Positions 1-11,768 of a DNA stretch of 64,000 nt are shown in pieces; the first letter of the stretch is position 1, and the number at the start of each line of letters is the position of its first letter. The notes under the pieces are model-generated. The model was given only the letters and a program-made list of their open reading frames with translations. It searched no databases and had not been told where the DNA came from. The position numbers and the translations under genes are program-made. Origin of the DNA: Tigriopus japonicus. Its lineage: Eukaryota > Arthropoda > Copepoda > Harpacticoida > Harpacticidae. Location of the stretch: assembly GCA_010645155.1 (NCBI GenBank), contig JAAGOF010000051.1, positions 553,618 to 617,617 of the forward strand. The letters run 5' to 3'.

Positions 1-1
1 A

Positions 2-901
2 GTGACACTACGCGATTACTTCCCACCATCTGATGTTTCTCCATACTCCAACGACGAAGTTCCGTTTCAGATTGTGGTGAATAGCGCACTGGAAGTATTT
101 CCAGATGCCAAACCCGTGCCCGGCTTGATGGTGGCTAATACTGACACGTTTCACTACAAAAATCTGACCAAGAAAATTTATCGATTCACACCGGTTTACA
201 ATTTGCCGGAAGATATTGCTAGATTCCATGGGATCGATGAAAGGATATCGGTAGATATTTACAGCAAGGTGGTTCAATTCTACTATAGGTTGATGGTTAA
301 TGCGGACTTCGATGTGAAAATCGGGTCAGCAGCCCAAGTCGAAATTCAACCAGACTTGACAGGAACCTTTGATGAAACTGATGAAGAACCTTTTTACCAC
401 AACAACTCCACAAATGAAACTGAGTCTGCTCTTTTGCCATTTCTTGAATCTATGGAAGAAACTGATTATGTAAATTCAGAAAACGAAACGGATTCAACAT
501 TTTTGACACCAATTGAACCCATTGAAGAAACAGATCATGCAAGTTCAGAAAATGATACGAATTCTGACTTCCTGCTTTTAAATGAACCAGTGGAAGAAGC
601 AGATTATTATGGAACTATGACAAATGAAACGGATCCTGACTTACTGCCATTAAACGAATCAATGAAAGAAGATTTTTCAAATGAAACGGATGTGGATCTG
701 TTGTCGCCATTGAAAGAAGAACTCGTGGCAGAAGCAGAACATGAAAGTCCGTCAAATGCAACGGATTTTGAGAAAATGCCCTCGGAAATAATCCCTAAGA
801 ATTTGGAAGAGAACAACTTAATGCCAGAACTTAGTAGCACCATGGATGAGATAGATGAAATAATTTTCAGCAGCTCAACAAACTCAACAGATGAAATGTG
901 A
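2..901 (+). CDS. PM20D1-like M20 peptidase, C-terminal part only
   Basis: This is the 3' end of a gene that begins upstream of the window, and its first codon here is GTG, not a start. Residues about 35-102 match the C-terminal end of PM20D1-type M20 metallopeptidases, with NTDTFHY, IYRFTPVYNLPED and RFHGIDERIS in order. His76 in RFHGIDE lies where M20 enzymes keep a late metal-binding histidine. PM20D1 proteins make and hydrolyse N-fatty-acyl amino acids and are secreted. After residue about 110 comes a 190-residue tail unlike known PM20D1: acidic, with an imperfect repeat around NETD and several NxS/T sequons (NETES, NETDS, NDTNS, NETDP, NETDV, NATDF, NSTDE). The stop is TGA at 899-901. The family is fairly sure; the role of the tail is unknown. 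Confidence 0.8.
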   Translation: MTLRDYFPPSDVSPYSNDEVPFQIVVNSALEVFPDAKPVPGLMVANTDTFHYKNLTKKIYRFTPVYNLPEDIARFHGIDERISVDIYSKVVQFYYRLMVNADFDVKIGSAAQVEIQPDLTGTFDETDEEPFYHNNSTNETESALLPFLESMEETDYVNSENETDSTFLTPIEPIEETDHASSENDTNSDFLLLNEPVEEADYYGTMTNETDPDLLPLNESMKEDFSNETDVDLLSPLKEELVAEAEHESPSNATDFEKMPSEIIPKNLEENNLMPELSSTMDEIDEIIFSSSTNSTDEM

Positions 902-1024
902 TCACTATAAATATACTCAATGCGATACTTACTTTGTTTATTATTTGTTCCCTTTGGAAAAAATTACTACATGTTTCAAAGTATGTGTCTGAAAACAAGC
1001 AACGATCAACAAAAACACAAGTTT

Positions 1025-2401
1025 TTATACGCTCATTAAATGCTGTTGCTTCTTTCGACTGCGACTCCAAGGGTTAATACCTTCACTCATTGTCATGACA
1101 AAGATTGTATGCAAATTCAAATGGCGATAACGTTTGCCCAACAAATTAAGGTAGATCCCTAAAAGTACTAAGGATCCACTGTACACATAATCCATGGTGA
1201 AAGGTTTGCTGAAGGCTAGAAACGAAATCACAATACTGATCACTTTTCTGAATGACGTCACAGTCACCGTGATAAATGCCCCGAATCTTCTAACAAACGT
1301 AAGAATAATCTGCATTCCAAGATAACCGGAGATAGAGAAGATTAAAGAACTGCCATATCTCTCCATTTTGTTTTCTGCAAAATATGCCAGGCCCGGTAAG
1401 AGATGCCCCGAGAAGAGGAGACAAATTCCCAAGTAGAGAGCACCAAAAAAATAACTGTAAAATATCACTTCGGCGTTGGGCGCATGAAACTCCTTCATAG
1501 TCTTCTCTTGCATGTTGCCCAAGATGGCATCAGCCACCAAAGCGATCGAGATCATAATCACTCCGACGATATCGAATTTGGTTGACACTCGGCTGTCAGC
1601 CAAAGTAAATAAGATTAACCCTATTGACATGAGCAAGGCCGCCGAAAAGTCCAAGGGCCCATAGCGTTTCCCTTGGATCGCAATCCCACCAATGAGAACA
1701 GGAATCAGTTTGCAACATCTAAAAATGGCTAAATGTATTTGCAAAATGTTCTCAAAGATTTGTGAAACTGACTTACTTGAACACAACTTGAGTTGGATAA
1801 TTTAGGTAGCCGAGACTGGCATTAGAAAAGCCCATGGTGGTGAGCTGACAGAGTGCCAGAAAGCCGTAAATCTTTAATGGGATCGTCCTTGAGCTCTTAC
1901 TCCAAGACATCTCAAAAGATGACATTACTGAGTAAAAAGCAAATTGCACCAAAGTAACAAACCTAAATGGAAGATGGGCTTAGGTATTGAGGGAGCATAC
2001 ATAGAATTAAACATGAAATGATGAAAGAACTCGGTTTGATCTTACCAGCCGTGATTTTTCATGTCACGGATTCCAAAAATCCATTCTTGCATGTACCCAT
2101 AGACCAAAAAGAAGACCATGACCAGTGTCGTCAAGAGAGTAAATTGGACTATCTCTGAAAAGTGCCCGATATCGAAACAGAAACATGGCACTGATTGTTT
2201 GGGAAAATCGGGAATTCGGGATTGACTTTCGTCAATTTGCGTATCCTTTTGCATTTGCTTTGTAACAAGACTGGTTTTTGACTTCACTTGCGCTTGATCA
2301 GGAGGCAAAACTTGCACATTCTGTCCAATTGGCAAATCGAACTGCACCGCCTGAAACATTATAGGTTTTCGGAGTTGATTGCTAGTGCAATTCCACACCA
2401 T
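1025..2401 (-). CDS. SLC35B3: Adenosine 3'-phospho-5'-phosphosulfate transporter 2 (SLC35B3 type)
   Basis: Three exons read on the minus strand: 2401-2046, 1962-1777 and 1718-1025. The two introns are 83 and 58 bp, with GT-AG ends and matching phases. The product is about 411 residues; human SLC35B3 is of similar length. It is a multi-pass nucleotide-sugar-type transporter. Signature stretches are YGYMQEWIFG, FVTLVQFAFYSV, TMGFSNASLGYLNYPTQV, FKCCKLIPVLIGG, IQGKRYGPLD, LADAxLGNMQEK-like residues and KPFTMDYVYSGSLVLLGIY. The family carries PAPS into the Golgi lumen to supply sulfotransferases. The first ATG (2401) or one 14 codons later (2359) could be the start; the N-terminal 65 residues before the first membrane segment are not conserved. 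The gene converges on the PM20D1-like gene with 123 bp between stops. Confidence 0.9.
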
Positions 2402-2872
2402 ATGATTTGATCAAAATTGAAATATCGTTGTTGAAATTTGACAAGTGTTCAAATATGTAGTTTTGATTTGGCCAAGGCTTATTTTCAAATAGTATCAGCA
2501 ACACTTCGACGACATGTGCCGAAGATTTTTTATTTTGACGACTATACTTACACTAATAAATATTTTGCATAAAGCAGTTTTGTAATGAGTTTAAGGTCGT
2601 ATTTAATGCCAGTAGCAGTAGTTATCAGAAAAGCAAAATAGCAATATAGTGTCGCTCTGAAAGTTTTCATTTTCATTAAGAGACTGATTCTCTACAGTAT
2701 TATAGAGAGATTATCGCTTTAACAACTGCAGTTTATGTACACATGAGGCTTACCACAGATTTGGCGCTCGCACATCGGGGGAAAATTGAATCGAATTTGG
2801 CCATTCAAAAATCATGAAATTTGTCTAAACATATAAGAGGATTAAGTGTCACTCATTGTTTGTCCAAAAAGA
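2402..2872. other. Upstream region of the SLC35B3-type gene
   Basis: A/T-rich intergenic DNA with no open frame of note. It should hold the promoter of the minus-strand transporter gene, but no TATA or initiator motif stands out. Confidence 0.4.
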
Positions 2873-2880
2873 GTCATGAG

Positions 2881-3780
2881 TAGGGCTGAATATTTTAGGT
2901 TTTACATAAAAACCTAGGTTTTAACCTAAAACGCCTTTTTTGGGCAATTTTTACCTAAAAGTAAGTTTCCAACCCTAAATCAACTTTTTTCTCGCCTTTT
3001 TTGGGAAATTTTTACCTAAAACTAAGTTTTCAACCTAAAATGAACTTTTTTTCTTATCCTAAAGTCATTTGACAATGACTTCGCCCTCTTGAAAATTACC
3101 CGTGTCGTTAAAACAACAAAACAAAAGAAGGAACAAGGTTAGCCACAATGCTTTTCATCCCATCAATATACCGAATTAGTGTTACGAGGTGGTTTCAGGC
3201 CGACATTGCCAAAAGTTGTTTGAAATACTGCTAATTAAGGGCGCTCACTGTCATTTTTTGAAGTCATATACCGCCACATTCTGCCTTTTGAGCAAATTTT
3301 TTCTCGTTTTCAGTCATTTCATCTTGTCTTTAGGGCGCAAATTTTCGATCTCTTTTTAAGTCGAAAATTTTTGATCTCGTTTTTAGGTCAAAAATTTCCG
3401 AACTCGTTTTAAGGTCAAAAATCCGATCTCCTTTTTTAGGTCGACACTTTTTGATCTGGGTTTTTTGGTCGAATTATTTGCCACTTTCTACCATATTCTG
3501 CCACTGAACAAATTTCACTGGCACAAACTGTTCTATACTGCATTTTTCCCCACTGCCAAATAAATTATTTATTGCCTTTGTCTCTGCTCAACTGCTTTTA
3601 CTCTTGCCTCTTGCCAAGAGTAAACTACTGTAGAACAATACATAAAAGGCAAAATTGGGTCTGAAAAGCCTCTGTAAAAGGTGTAATCTATTCAACCTAA
3701 AAAAAACCTAAAACGTAATTTTGGGCAACCTAATTATGTCATAATTTGCCCAAAAAGTTAACCTAAAATATTCAGCCCTA
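2881..3780. mobile_element. hAT-like non-autonomous DNA transposon, 900 bp, with target-site duplication
   Basis: The element begins TAGGGCTGAATATTTTAGGT and ends with the exact reverse complement of that sequence, so the terminal inverted repeats are at least 21 bp. It is flanked by the identical 8-bp direct repeat GTCATGAG at 2873-2880 and 3781-3788. An 8-bp duplication with TAGGG-type ends is the hallmark of the hAT superfamily. Subterminal DNA on both sides repeats the motif ACCTAAAA many times, as expected for transposase-binding sites. The middle has four or five diverged copies of TTTTTAGGTCGAAAATTTTTGAT-like sequence (about 3330-3470). No transposase reading frame remains. Confidence 0.88.
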
Positions 3781-3788
3781 GTCATGAG

Positions 3789-4562
3789 CAAAAGGATGTC
3801 AGAATTCGAAGAATGTTGATGCATTCTTTCATTGCCAACTTTGTTTGTTGGGTTTTCGGGAGGAAATCTGCCTGTATTGTTCTTGAATCAACAAGGAGAT
3901 TAACTTGGAACAAGGTATATATTTAACTTAAAATAAACGATGAACATGAAGTGTCTGGAGTTGTTCAGTGAAGAGTAAATCTCCTTGGATCAGTTGAGAG
4001 CTGGCGCCAATATCTGAAGATCCAGATCAGTATGCTACACTGACCTATTTCTAGATTTCCAAAAAGGGTGCAGTTGATTTGCCAAGGAAGTGGTAGGGAC
4101 GGAGTATGTATCTGAGAACTAGCATTCATTTTACTTGTTTTGAAACCGTTAAGTCATTTTTCATCTCGAAAACCAACTAGTTTATACATAAACGACCTCA
4201 ATTTATCAAACTGCGCTTGAAATTTAAACCATGAGACTGACATAGTGGTCGTTCTTGCTTTAAAACATAGTTTGTCACGGCATGTTTAACTCAAATAACC
4301 AAATTAAATCACTCAAGACCATTAAAAAGAACTAATTTTCCAAAACCTCATTAAAAGAAAGCAAACGAAATACTACATTTACTAAAGTAGTATTTTTACA
4401 TATGTATTTCCTATTGCAAGGTATACCATGCGCATCTTTGAATTTTTTTAATCACAATTCTTTTTTTGTGAGCCGTACAAGAACAGATATTTTCATTTTA
4501 TTTGTTTTCCTTTGGTCCACGTCGTCTGTGGGAGGGAAATCTTGGCCACCAACTTCTTCAGT
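3789..4562. other. Intergenic, nothing recognised
   Basis: A/T-rich sequence without an open frame, repeat or RNA-like structure that I can support. Confidence 0.4.
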
Positions 4563-4835
4563 CTAGCCTTGTCGACTGGAGGACTTCCTGGCCAAGTGTC
4601 TCGTATCTCGGACAAACCGGTCGCCCATCAAAGACCTAACGGAAATGTGAAAGGAGACATGTTCCTGGATGTTGTAATCGGCGAGCATCTCTCCATCTTC
4701 TAGCTCCACATCAGCTAACTCTAGGACCTGCATCCGCACCCCAAAACCAGAAATGTCGTGTATCTTGGCCTTGACACTCTCAATGGTGTCAGAGGGCTCC
4801 ACCTCCACCTCCATGTTTCCAACGGAGAGCTTCAT
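4563..4835 (-). CDS. Ubiquitin-like protein, 90 residues, no terminal diglycine
   Basis: Residues 1-70 follow the ubiquitin fold from end to end: a first beta strand MKLSVGNMEVEVEPSDTIES, the helix start VKAKIHD, then ELEDGEMLADYNIQEH and a last strand VSFHISVRS. Ubiquitin itself has EVEPSDTIENVKAKIQD and LEDGRTLSDYNIQKEST at these places, so the relation is direct. The diglycine tail is replaced by SLMGD and about 20 basic residues ending KSSSRQG, so the protein is unlikely to be conjugated as it stands. The ATG at 4835 lies 8 bp inside a probable exon that follows an acceptor (CATTCCAG). The 5' part may lie in an upstream exon, and a longer protein cannot be excluded. I do not know its specific role. 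Confidence 0.6.
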   Translation of the reverse strand: MKLSVGNMEVEVEPSDTIESVKAKIHDISGFGVRMQVLELADVELEDGEMLADYNIQEHVSFHISVRSLMGDRFVRDTRHLARKSSSRQG

Positions 4836-4856
4836 GTTGTACCTGGAATGGCACAA

Positions 4857-6129
4857 TCAATAGAGAGGTTAACTCAACAGCTGACGTCCCTCTTTTTGGG
4901 TGTTTGGAGCGAGGAGCCTGAGGAGGTACATGGAGTGAACTTATTTCTATGAACGGAGAGTTTTTGCTTCAAATCCTCGGTAATTAACGTGATAGAGGTA
5001 AAAAAAGCAAGAAAACGCCGCACTGAAAACATCTGAAGGCATTGTGTTAAGTGCCAGAACAATCAAGCAACGCAGGAAGTAGTGGAAATCGGATTCTACC
5101 ATTATTGAACGAGTGGTTTCACCAAACTAGTAATTCTAAAAGATCCAAGTGAATGAATATCAGAGCAAGGCAAGAAAATAGAAATTGATAAACCAACCTG
5201 AACATTAAAGGAAGAATCTGTTTAGCTGTTTTGTCGGTGGAACCAACATCAAAGAAAGTCCAGTTTATGAAGTGTCAATGGACCATCCACCTTCCCGATT
5301 AACCATCATTTGCCCTTCAAAGTCTGATGAAGATTCTCAAAGTTTTTTTTGTCTTTTAAAAGCCTTAAGTGATACTGAGAAGCTCCCAAGAAGCCCCAGC
5401 CATTGACATCAATGATGATTTTCAAAAACTCCAAGCAGTTCCAAAGACGACATTGGGACACAAATGACGAAGAAATGCAATCATGATTTATGCTTCCAAA
5501 TGTTGATCTGTTCTCAAAACCTTCATTGATATGCTTACCTTTAAGTATTAAACCGAATGAGTTAGTGAGCACAGAAAAGAACATCCAGCCTTTGGATCTA
5601 ATCGAGTTGTCTGTCATGTTTAACATTTCATGACCTTCAGATGAAAATATAAAAATGTGATCCTTTTTTCGAATAATCATTCACGTAATAAATAAATGGA
5701 AAAATGAAACATTGATGAGCAAATTTTCTAGTTTTACAATTGAATTCTAGAAATGGATTTATTCACCTTGTTTTGGCATTAATCTTGTTCTAATCTCGTA
5801 CTAAAGCATGAATACGGTCGAGATTTGCCTACATCACTGCACTGAAACCTTTTCCAATATATTGCGCATTTCCGCAGGAATTACTTAGTTTACCCTTGAT
5901 TTCCTCTACATCTGAAACATTGACATATTTAATTATTGAGGATTAAATCTAAGCGCTACTCATATTTGACACCCATGCCAGAGCCATCTGGTACTGAAAT
6001 AACCCACTTTCAGGTTTTTCAAGTTTTTCAGTCAGGTCCATGTTACAGTTTATCCTCCTAATAATCTACTAAATTCAGTATTTTTCAAATGTTAAAATAA
6101 AATCGGCGATATTTGAGCTGAGGCAATCC
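4857..6129. other. Intergenic, no convincing gene
   Basis: A 124-codon open frame on the minus strand (5306-5680) has no recognisable domain, is flanked by A/T-rich sequence and is probably chance. A shorter minus-strand frame at 4874-5062 sits just upstream of the ubiquitin-like exon and might be its 5' leader. Confidence 0.35.
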
Positions 6130-7196
6130 AGTTTTGACCCAAAGAAGCGGAAAGTATCTCTGGGCATATAAACACCCAAATTCTCAAACAATGGGACAAA
6201 GGGCTCGAAAGTCACGAGTCAGTTGATGTAGTCTATCTTGACTTTGCCAAGGCCTTTGATAAGGTAGATCCTGGTCTTTTGCTCGATCAACTCAAAGAGT
6301 TTGGGGTCCAGGGTAAGGTCCTGAATTGGATTGATAGTTTTATAAGCAAAAGGAAGCAAATAGTGAAAGTTGAAGGATCTTTTAGCGGCATGTATGATGT
6401 CAAGTCAGGTGTTCCACAAGGTTCAATTTTAAGTCCGCTCTTGTTTATTCTCTTTATTGCTCCTCTCCAGAAGTTTAGAACAAAAGCCAGTATTCCTTCA
6501 TATGCTGATGAGTGATGACACAAAATTAGTTTGTGGAAGGAATGGGCAGGACTCGAAATGTTTAGAGAAGTCTACTCTTGGGTTGGCGAGAGTAACATGG
6601 CATTGAACGGGATGAAATTCCGCACCATGACGTATGGGGCGTCAAAATTAGATGTTCCACTCAAAGACAATGGAGGTTGTGATATTGAGCAGGTATCGTC
6701 CATGAGGGATTTGGGAGTTGTCGTCCAAGATGATGGAAAGTTTGATGAGCATATCCAGTTGAAAGTGGGGAAGGCATTTCAAACATGTGGCTGGATCTAT
6801 CGCACTTTCAAGTCCAGAGATAGTATTACGATGCTAACTCTGTACAAGTCGATTGTTCAGCCGCATCTTGAATATGCCTCACCCATTTGGGCTCCAATGA
6901 GTTCAGCAGGTTTGCAAAAGGTCGAGCAGGTCCAAAGATGTTTTACGAGGAACATCACAGGAATGAGAGAGCTCTCGTATTGGGAGAGGCTCCAGAAGTT
7001 AGGGCTGTACAGTACTCAGAGAAGGTATGAAAGGTATCTGATACTGTATGTTTTCAAGAGCATTCATGGGCTCTCTCCTAACCCAGGATTTGAGATCAGT
7101 TGTAGCGATCGTAGAGGTTTTACGTGCGCTCTGAGAGCACCTCCAAATCCTAAGGAATCAAGGCTAGTTCGAACAATGAAGTCAAATGAGATGTAG
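6130..7196 (+). pseudogene. Decayed LINE reverse transcriptase (Jockey/CR1 type), 5'-truncated
   Basis: The middle and end of a non-LTR retrotransposon reverse transcriptase. From about 6215 the frame reads VDVVYLDFAKAFDKVDPGLL, the first catalytic-aspartate block. Then come SGVPQGSILSPLLF (6405-6450) and YAD at 6504-6512, the start of the YADD motif. A small insertion beside YAD shifts the frame and creates a stop. The thumb region resumes in another frame from 6531, with MALNGMKF, DLGVVV and LYKSIVQPHLEYASPIW, and runs to a stop at 7194-7196. There is also an apparent deletion after the YADD site and in-frame decay before 6215. It has no endonuclease domain and cannot be active. Confidence 0.85.
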
Positions 7197-8861
7197 CTTT
7201 TAATTTTGGGTCATTTTTGTACAAACAAATTTTATTTGAAACCTCAAGCTGCTTGCATTTACAAATTAATTACAAAGTAATATAAGCTTTGAAGATTCAG
7301 GTAAAAATGATGCTTAGAAACTAGGGAACGTAGCAAGAAGTTTTTGGATCGTTATAACTACAATCCTAATTAAGTGAGGGTATAAAAGGGACTAAATTAC
7401 TCTACTACAATTTTGTTTCAGTTTACCTAAAACTTGCTTTCTACTTTTTTCCGTTACGAAAAGTGAAACCTCCTGGGATTAGCAATTCTTTCTTTTAGCC
7501 CTCAATACTTCCCTTCATCCCTGGGAGAATGTAGTATTTTCTACAGGGAAAATATTAGTGTCAAGCTTTTGGAGGTCAATGTGGGAACAGGGGTTTTTGG
7601 GTGGGAAGAAGTAAGTTTGAGAAGTAAGTGGGAGAAGTAAATGGAAGCAGTACGTGGTAAAAGTAATGCGAGAAGGAAGTGTGAGAAGAAAGCGGGAGAA
7701 GTGAGCGTGATAAGAGTGGAAAAAGTAGAATGAGATCTTTTAAATATCCCACCTCAGAGATAATGACAATATTGAGAATTTTGGGAAAATAAAGCTGATT
7801 GATTGAATGGTTAATTCATTGACAAATTTAAAGCTGCCGTGAAAAGCTACTCCATAACTATCATTGAGCGCAAAACGGGTTTAATGTTGGAAAGCTAGCC
7901 AGCATTTTTGTTCCTGAGATTTTTGATGGACATTTTTGGTTCATAACTTTCCATGTGCTATAAAAGAAAATTGAAAACAAATCCAATTTGCCACGAATCA
8001 CAGATTTATGTTTTTGCCTATTTAAATTAGCCTTTTTACGCTTGGAAAGCTTATTTCCATTGAACTTAACTCAAAATATCTTTCAAGTATGCCTTATAGA
8101 CAGGAAAAATAAAAGAAAAATGATTGATATCTCTTATTTTTATATTGGGACTTTTTTTTATGAAATCTTTGAATTTGGCTCAAGTAGCTCTTACATTTTA
8201 CATCTGATTTTGTTTGAAGTCTTTGAACATTTTTACTTTTTTGACAGTAAAAAAGCCAAAAATAAAGCTTTTCAGACTATGAAGGCTTTTTAAAAGTCAT
8301 CGTTCGAGTTAAGAGAAAAAGGTTGTTTTGCCTTCGAGCAGAAAACCTAGAAGGTTGCAAACAGCTTGTTCTGTCATTTTGCTCGCGTCAGCAATAGGCT
8401 GACACTACACCTTGAAACGTCTTGAAACTTTGCTCAACTCCAAATAGCCTTACTAAGTCATCGTAAACTATTTTCGTAGTCTTGAAACTTTGCTCGACTC
8501 CCAAAAACTTTCTCCGTCCGGTTTTATTTGGAAAAAAATTTTGTGGCCTTTTCCAACTTAAAACTTTTTTTGACACTTTTTTCCAACATTTTTTCCGCCC
8601 TCTAGATCAATATATGTTTATTGTTTCAAACTTTTAAGATATTCGTCCATGTAAAGTGAGCGAGCTTGTGACATCAGAAAACCAGTTATCTAATTATTTA
8701 TGGAAGAGCAGGAAGTAAATTATCAGGTCATAATTCGGGACCAAGCTTAATATTTTACGAACTAACCATATATTCTTTAATTAAAGAGCCAACTTGACAT
8801 GACATCCGAGGAGGAAAATCAGTTTTACAATTTTTACAAGAATTCTACCCAAAAATCGTAC
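7197..8861. other. Intergenic, A/T-rich with simple and direct repeats
   Basis: No gene is supported. A purine-rich imperfect repeat occupies about 7605-7735. Two diverged direct copies of a 30-bp stretch starting GTCTTGAAACTTTGCTC lie near 8419 and 8478. A 101-codon frame at 7988-8293 is phenylalanine-rich and A/T-driven, so I do not call it. Confidence 0.4.
7605..7735. repeat. Imperfect purine-rich minisatellite
   Basis: About nine diverged copies of a 13-16 bp unit resembling GAAGTAAGTGGGA follow one another. The array sits shortly after the LINE relic and is likely the product of slippage. Confidence 0.55.
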
Positions 8862-9012
8862 CTTCTTTTGTCCATTTATATAATCGGCGCTTTGGGCGCT
8901 TTTTGAAACGTGTCCGGCTCTTTTGGCATATACCTCAATGGTCACTTTGTCGTCATATTTTGATGCGACTGACTTGAGCCACTTGAGCACAAGCAAACGG
9001 CATGTCGGAAAC
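8862..9012 (-). other. Possible orphan coding exon
   Basis: On the minus strand a 151-bp open stretch is bounded by a good acceptor (GATTTTCAG) and a possible donor (AAGAAG then GTACGA). It would encode 50 residues with no stop, including KWLKSVASKYDDKVTIEVYA. The composition looks protein-like, but I found no partner exons and no known domain. It could belong to a gene transcribed away from the helicase, or be chance. Confidence 0.25.
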
Positions 9013-9040
9013 CTGAAAATCATCACCTACTTTACGTTAG

Positions 9041-11146
<2,106 letters not shown>

Positions 11147-11306
11147 ACGATACAAGCCAACTGCATTTTGTTACCGCTTTCGCACTTATGTTAAAGAAAA
11201 TGGGAAATATTACAAATATGATAATACGAACAAGTAGATTGGAAATTGTGTTTTTCGTCTCTTTGTTGATGGCGATTTTAATGTAGATCTTGCATTTCTT
11301 CTACAG

Positions 11307-11768
11307 ATGAAAATCGAACCGAAGAAGAGCAATCTCTTGGGGATCAAATGGACATATTTTCCATGGCCCTCGTTTGTGATAAAGGCCTTATATAGGAAAT
11401 TCGGGCCCAAGCCTTCCATACTCAACCCCGATGACTTGGCCTCCAAAACCTTCAAGCTATCCTTGTTATATGCGGTTGGATGCATGACGTTTTTCAGCTA
11501 CGTAATGTACCAAGTTCAGACCACTCGTAAATCGGATTTGGCCTCGGCGGCCAAAACTCCAAGAGATCAACTTTTGGATGACGGCTTATACTACGCTTCC
11601 TTGACTCACGAGCCCAAAAAGAGCAGCAAAGTGATTCTCATGCGAGGCGTGACCAAATTGGAAGAAGTGGAAATGTCGGATGACGTCAATAAGATATTAT
11701 ACCAACGAAAGAAGAAATTTCAAGACGAATTATTGGCCAGGTCAAATGAGGCCAAGAGGGAATCGTAG
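11307..11768 (+). CDS. Small single-pass membrane protein, unknown function
   Basis: 153 residues. One clear membrane segment lies at about 49-67 (LSLLYAVGCMTFFSYVMY), between a basic proline-containing N-terminus and a charged, lysine-rich C-terminus ending RSNEAKRES. Its size and shape suit a mitochondrial or ER membrane accessory protein, but I do not recognise the family. The ATG is immediately preceded by a strong 3' splice-site-like sequence (TTGCATTTCTTCTACAG). The start lies 160 bp after the stop of the helicase gene on the same strand. It may have an upstream 5' exon, or be the downstream cistron of a shared transcript. Confidence 0.65.
   Translation: MKIEPKKSNLLGIKWTYFPWPSFVIKALYRKFGPKPSILNPDDLASKTFKLSLLYAVGCMTFFSYVMYQVQTTRKSDLASAAKTPRDQLLDDGLYYASLTHEPKKSSKVILMRGVTKLEEVEMSDDVNKILYQRKKKFQDELLARSNEAKRES

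Noticed and set aside
5306..5680. A 124-codon minus-strand frame
   Set aside because: No domain, no splice signals, A/T-rich surroundings and ordinary for chance.
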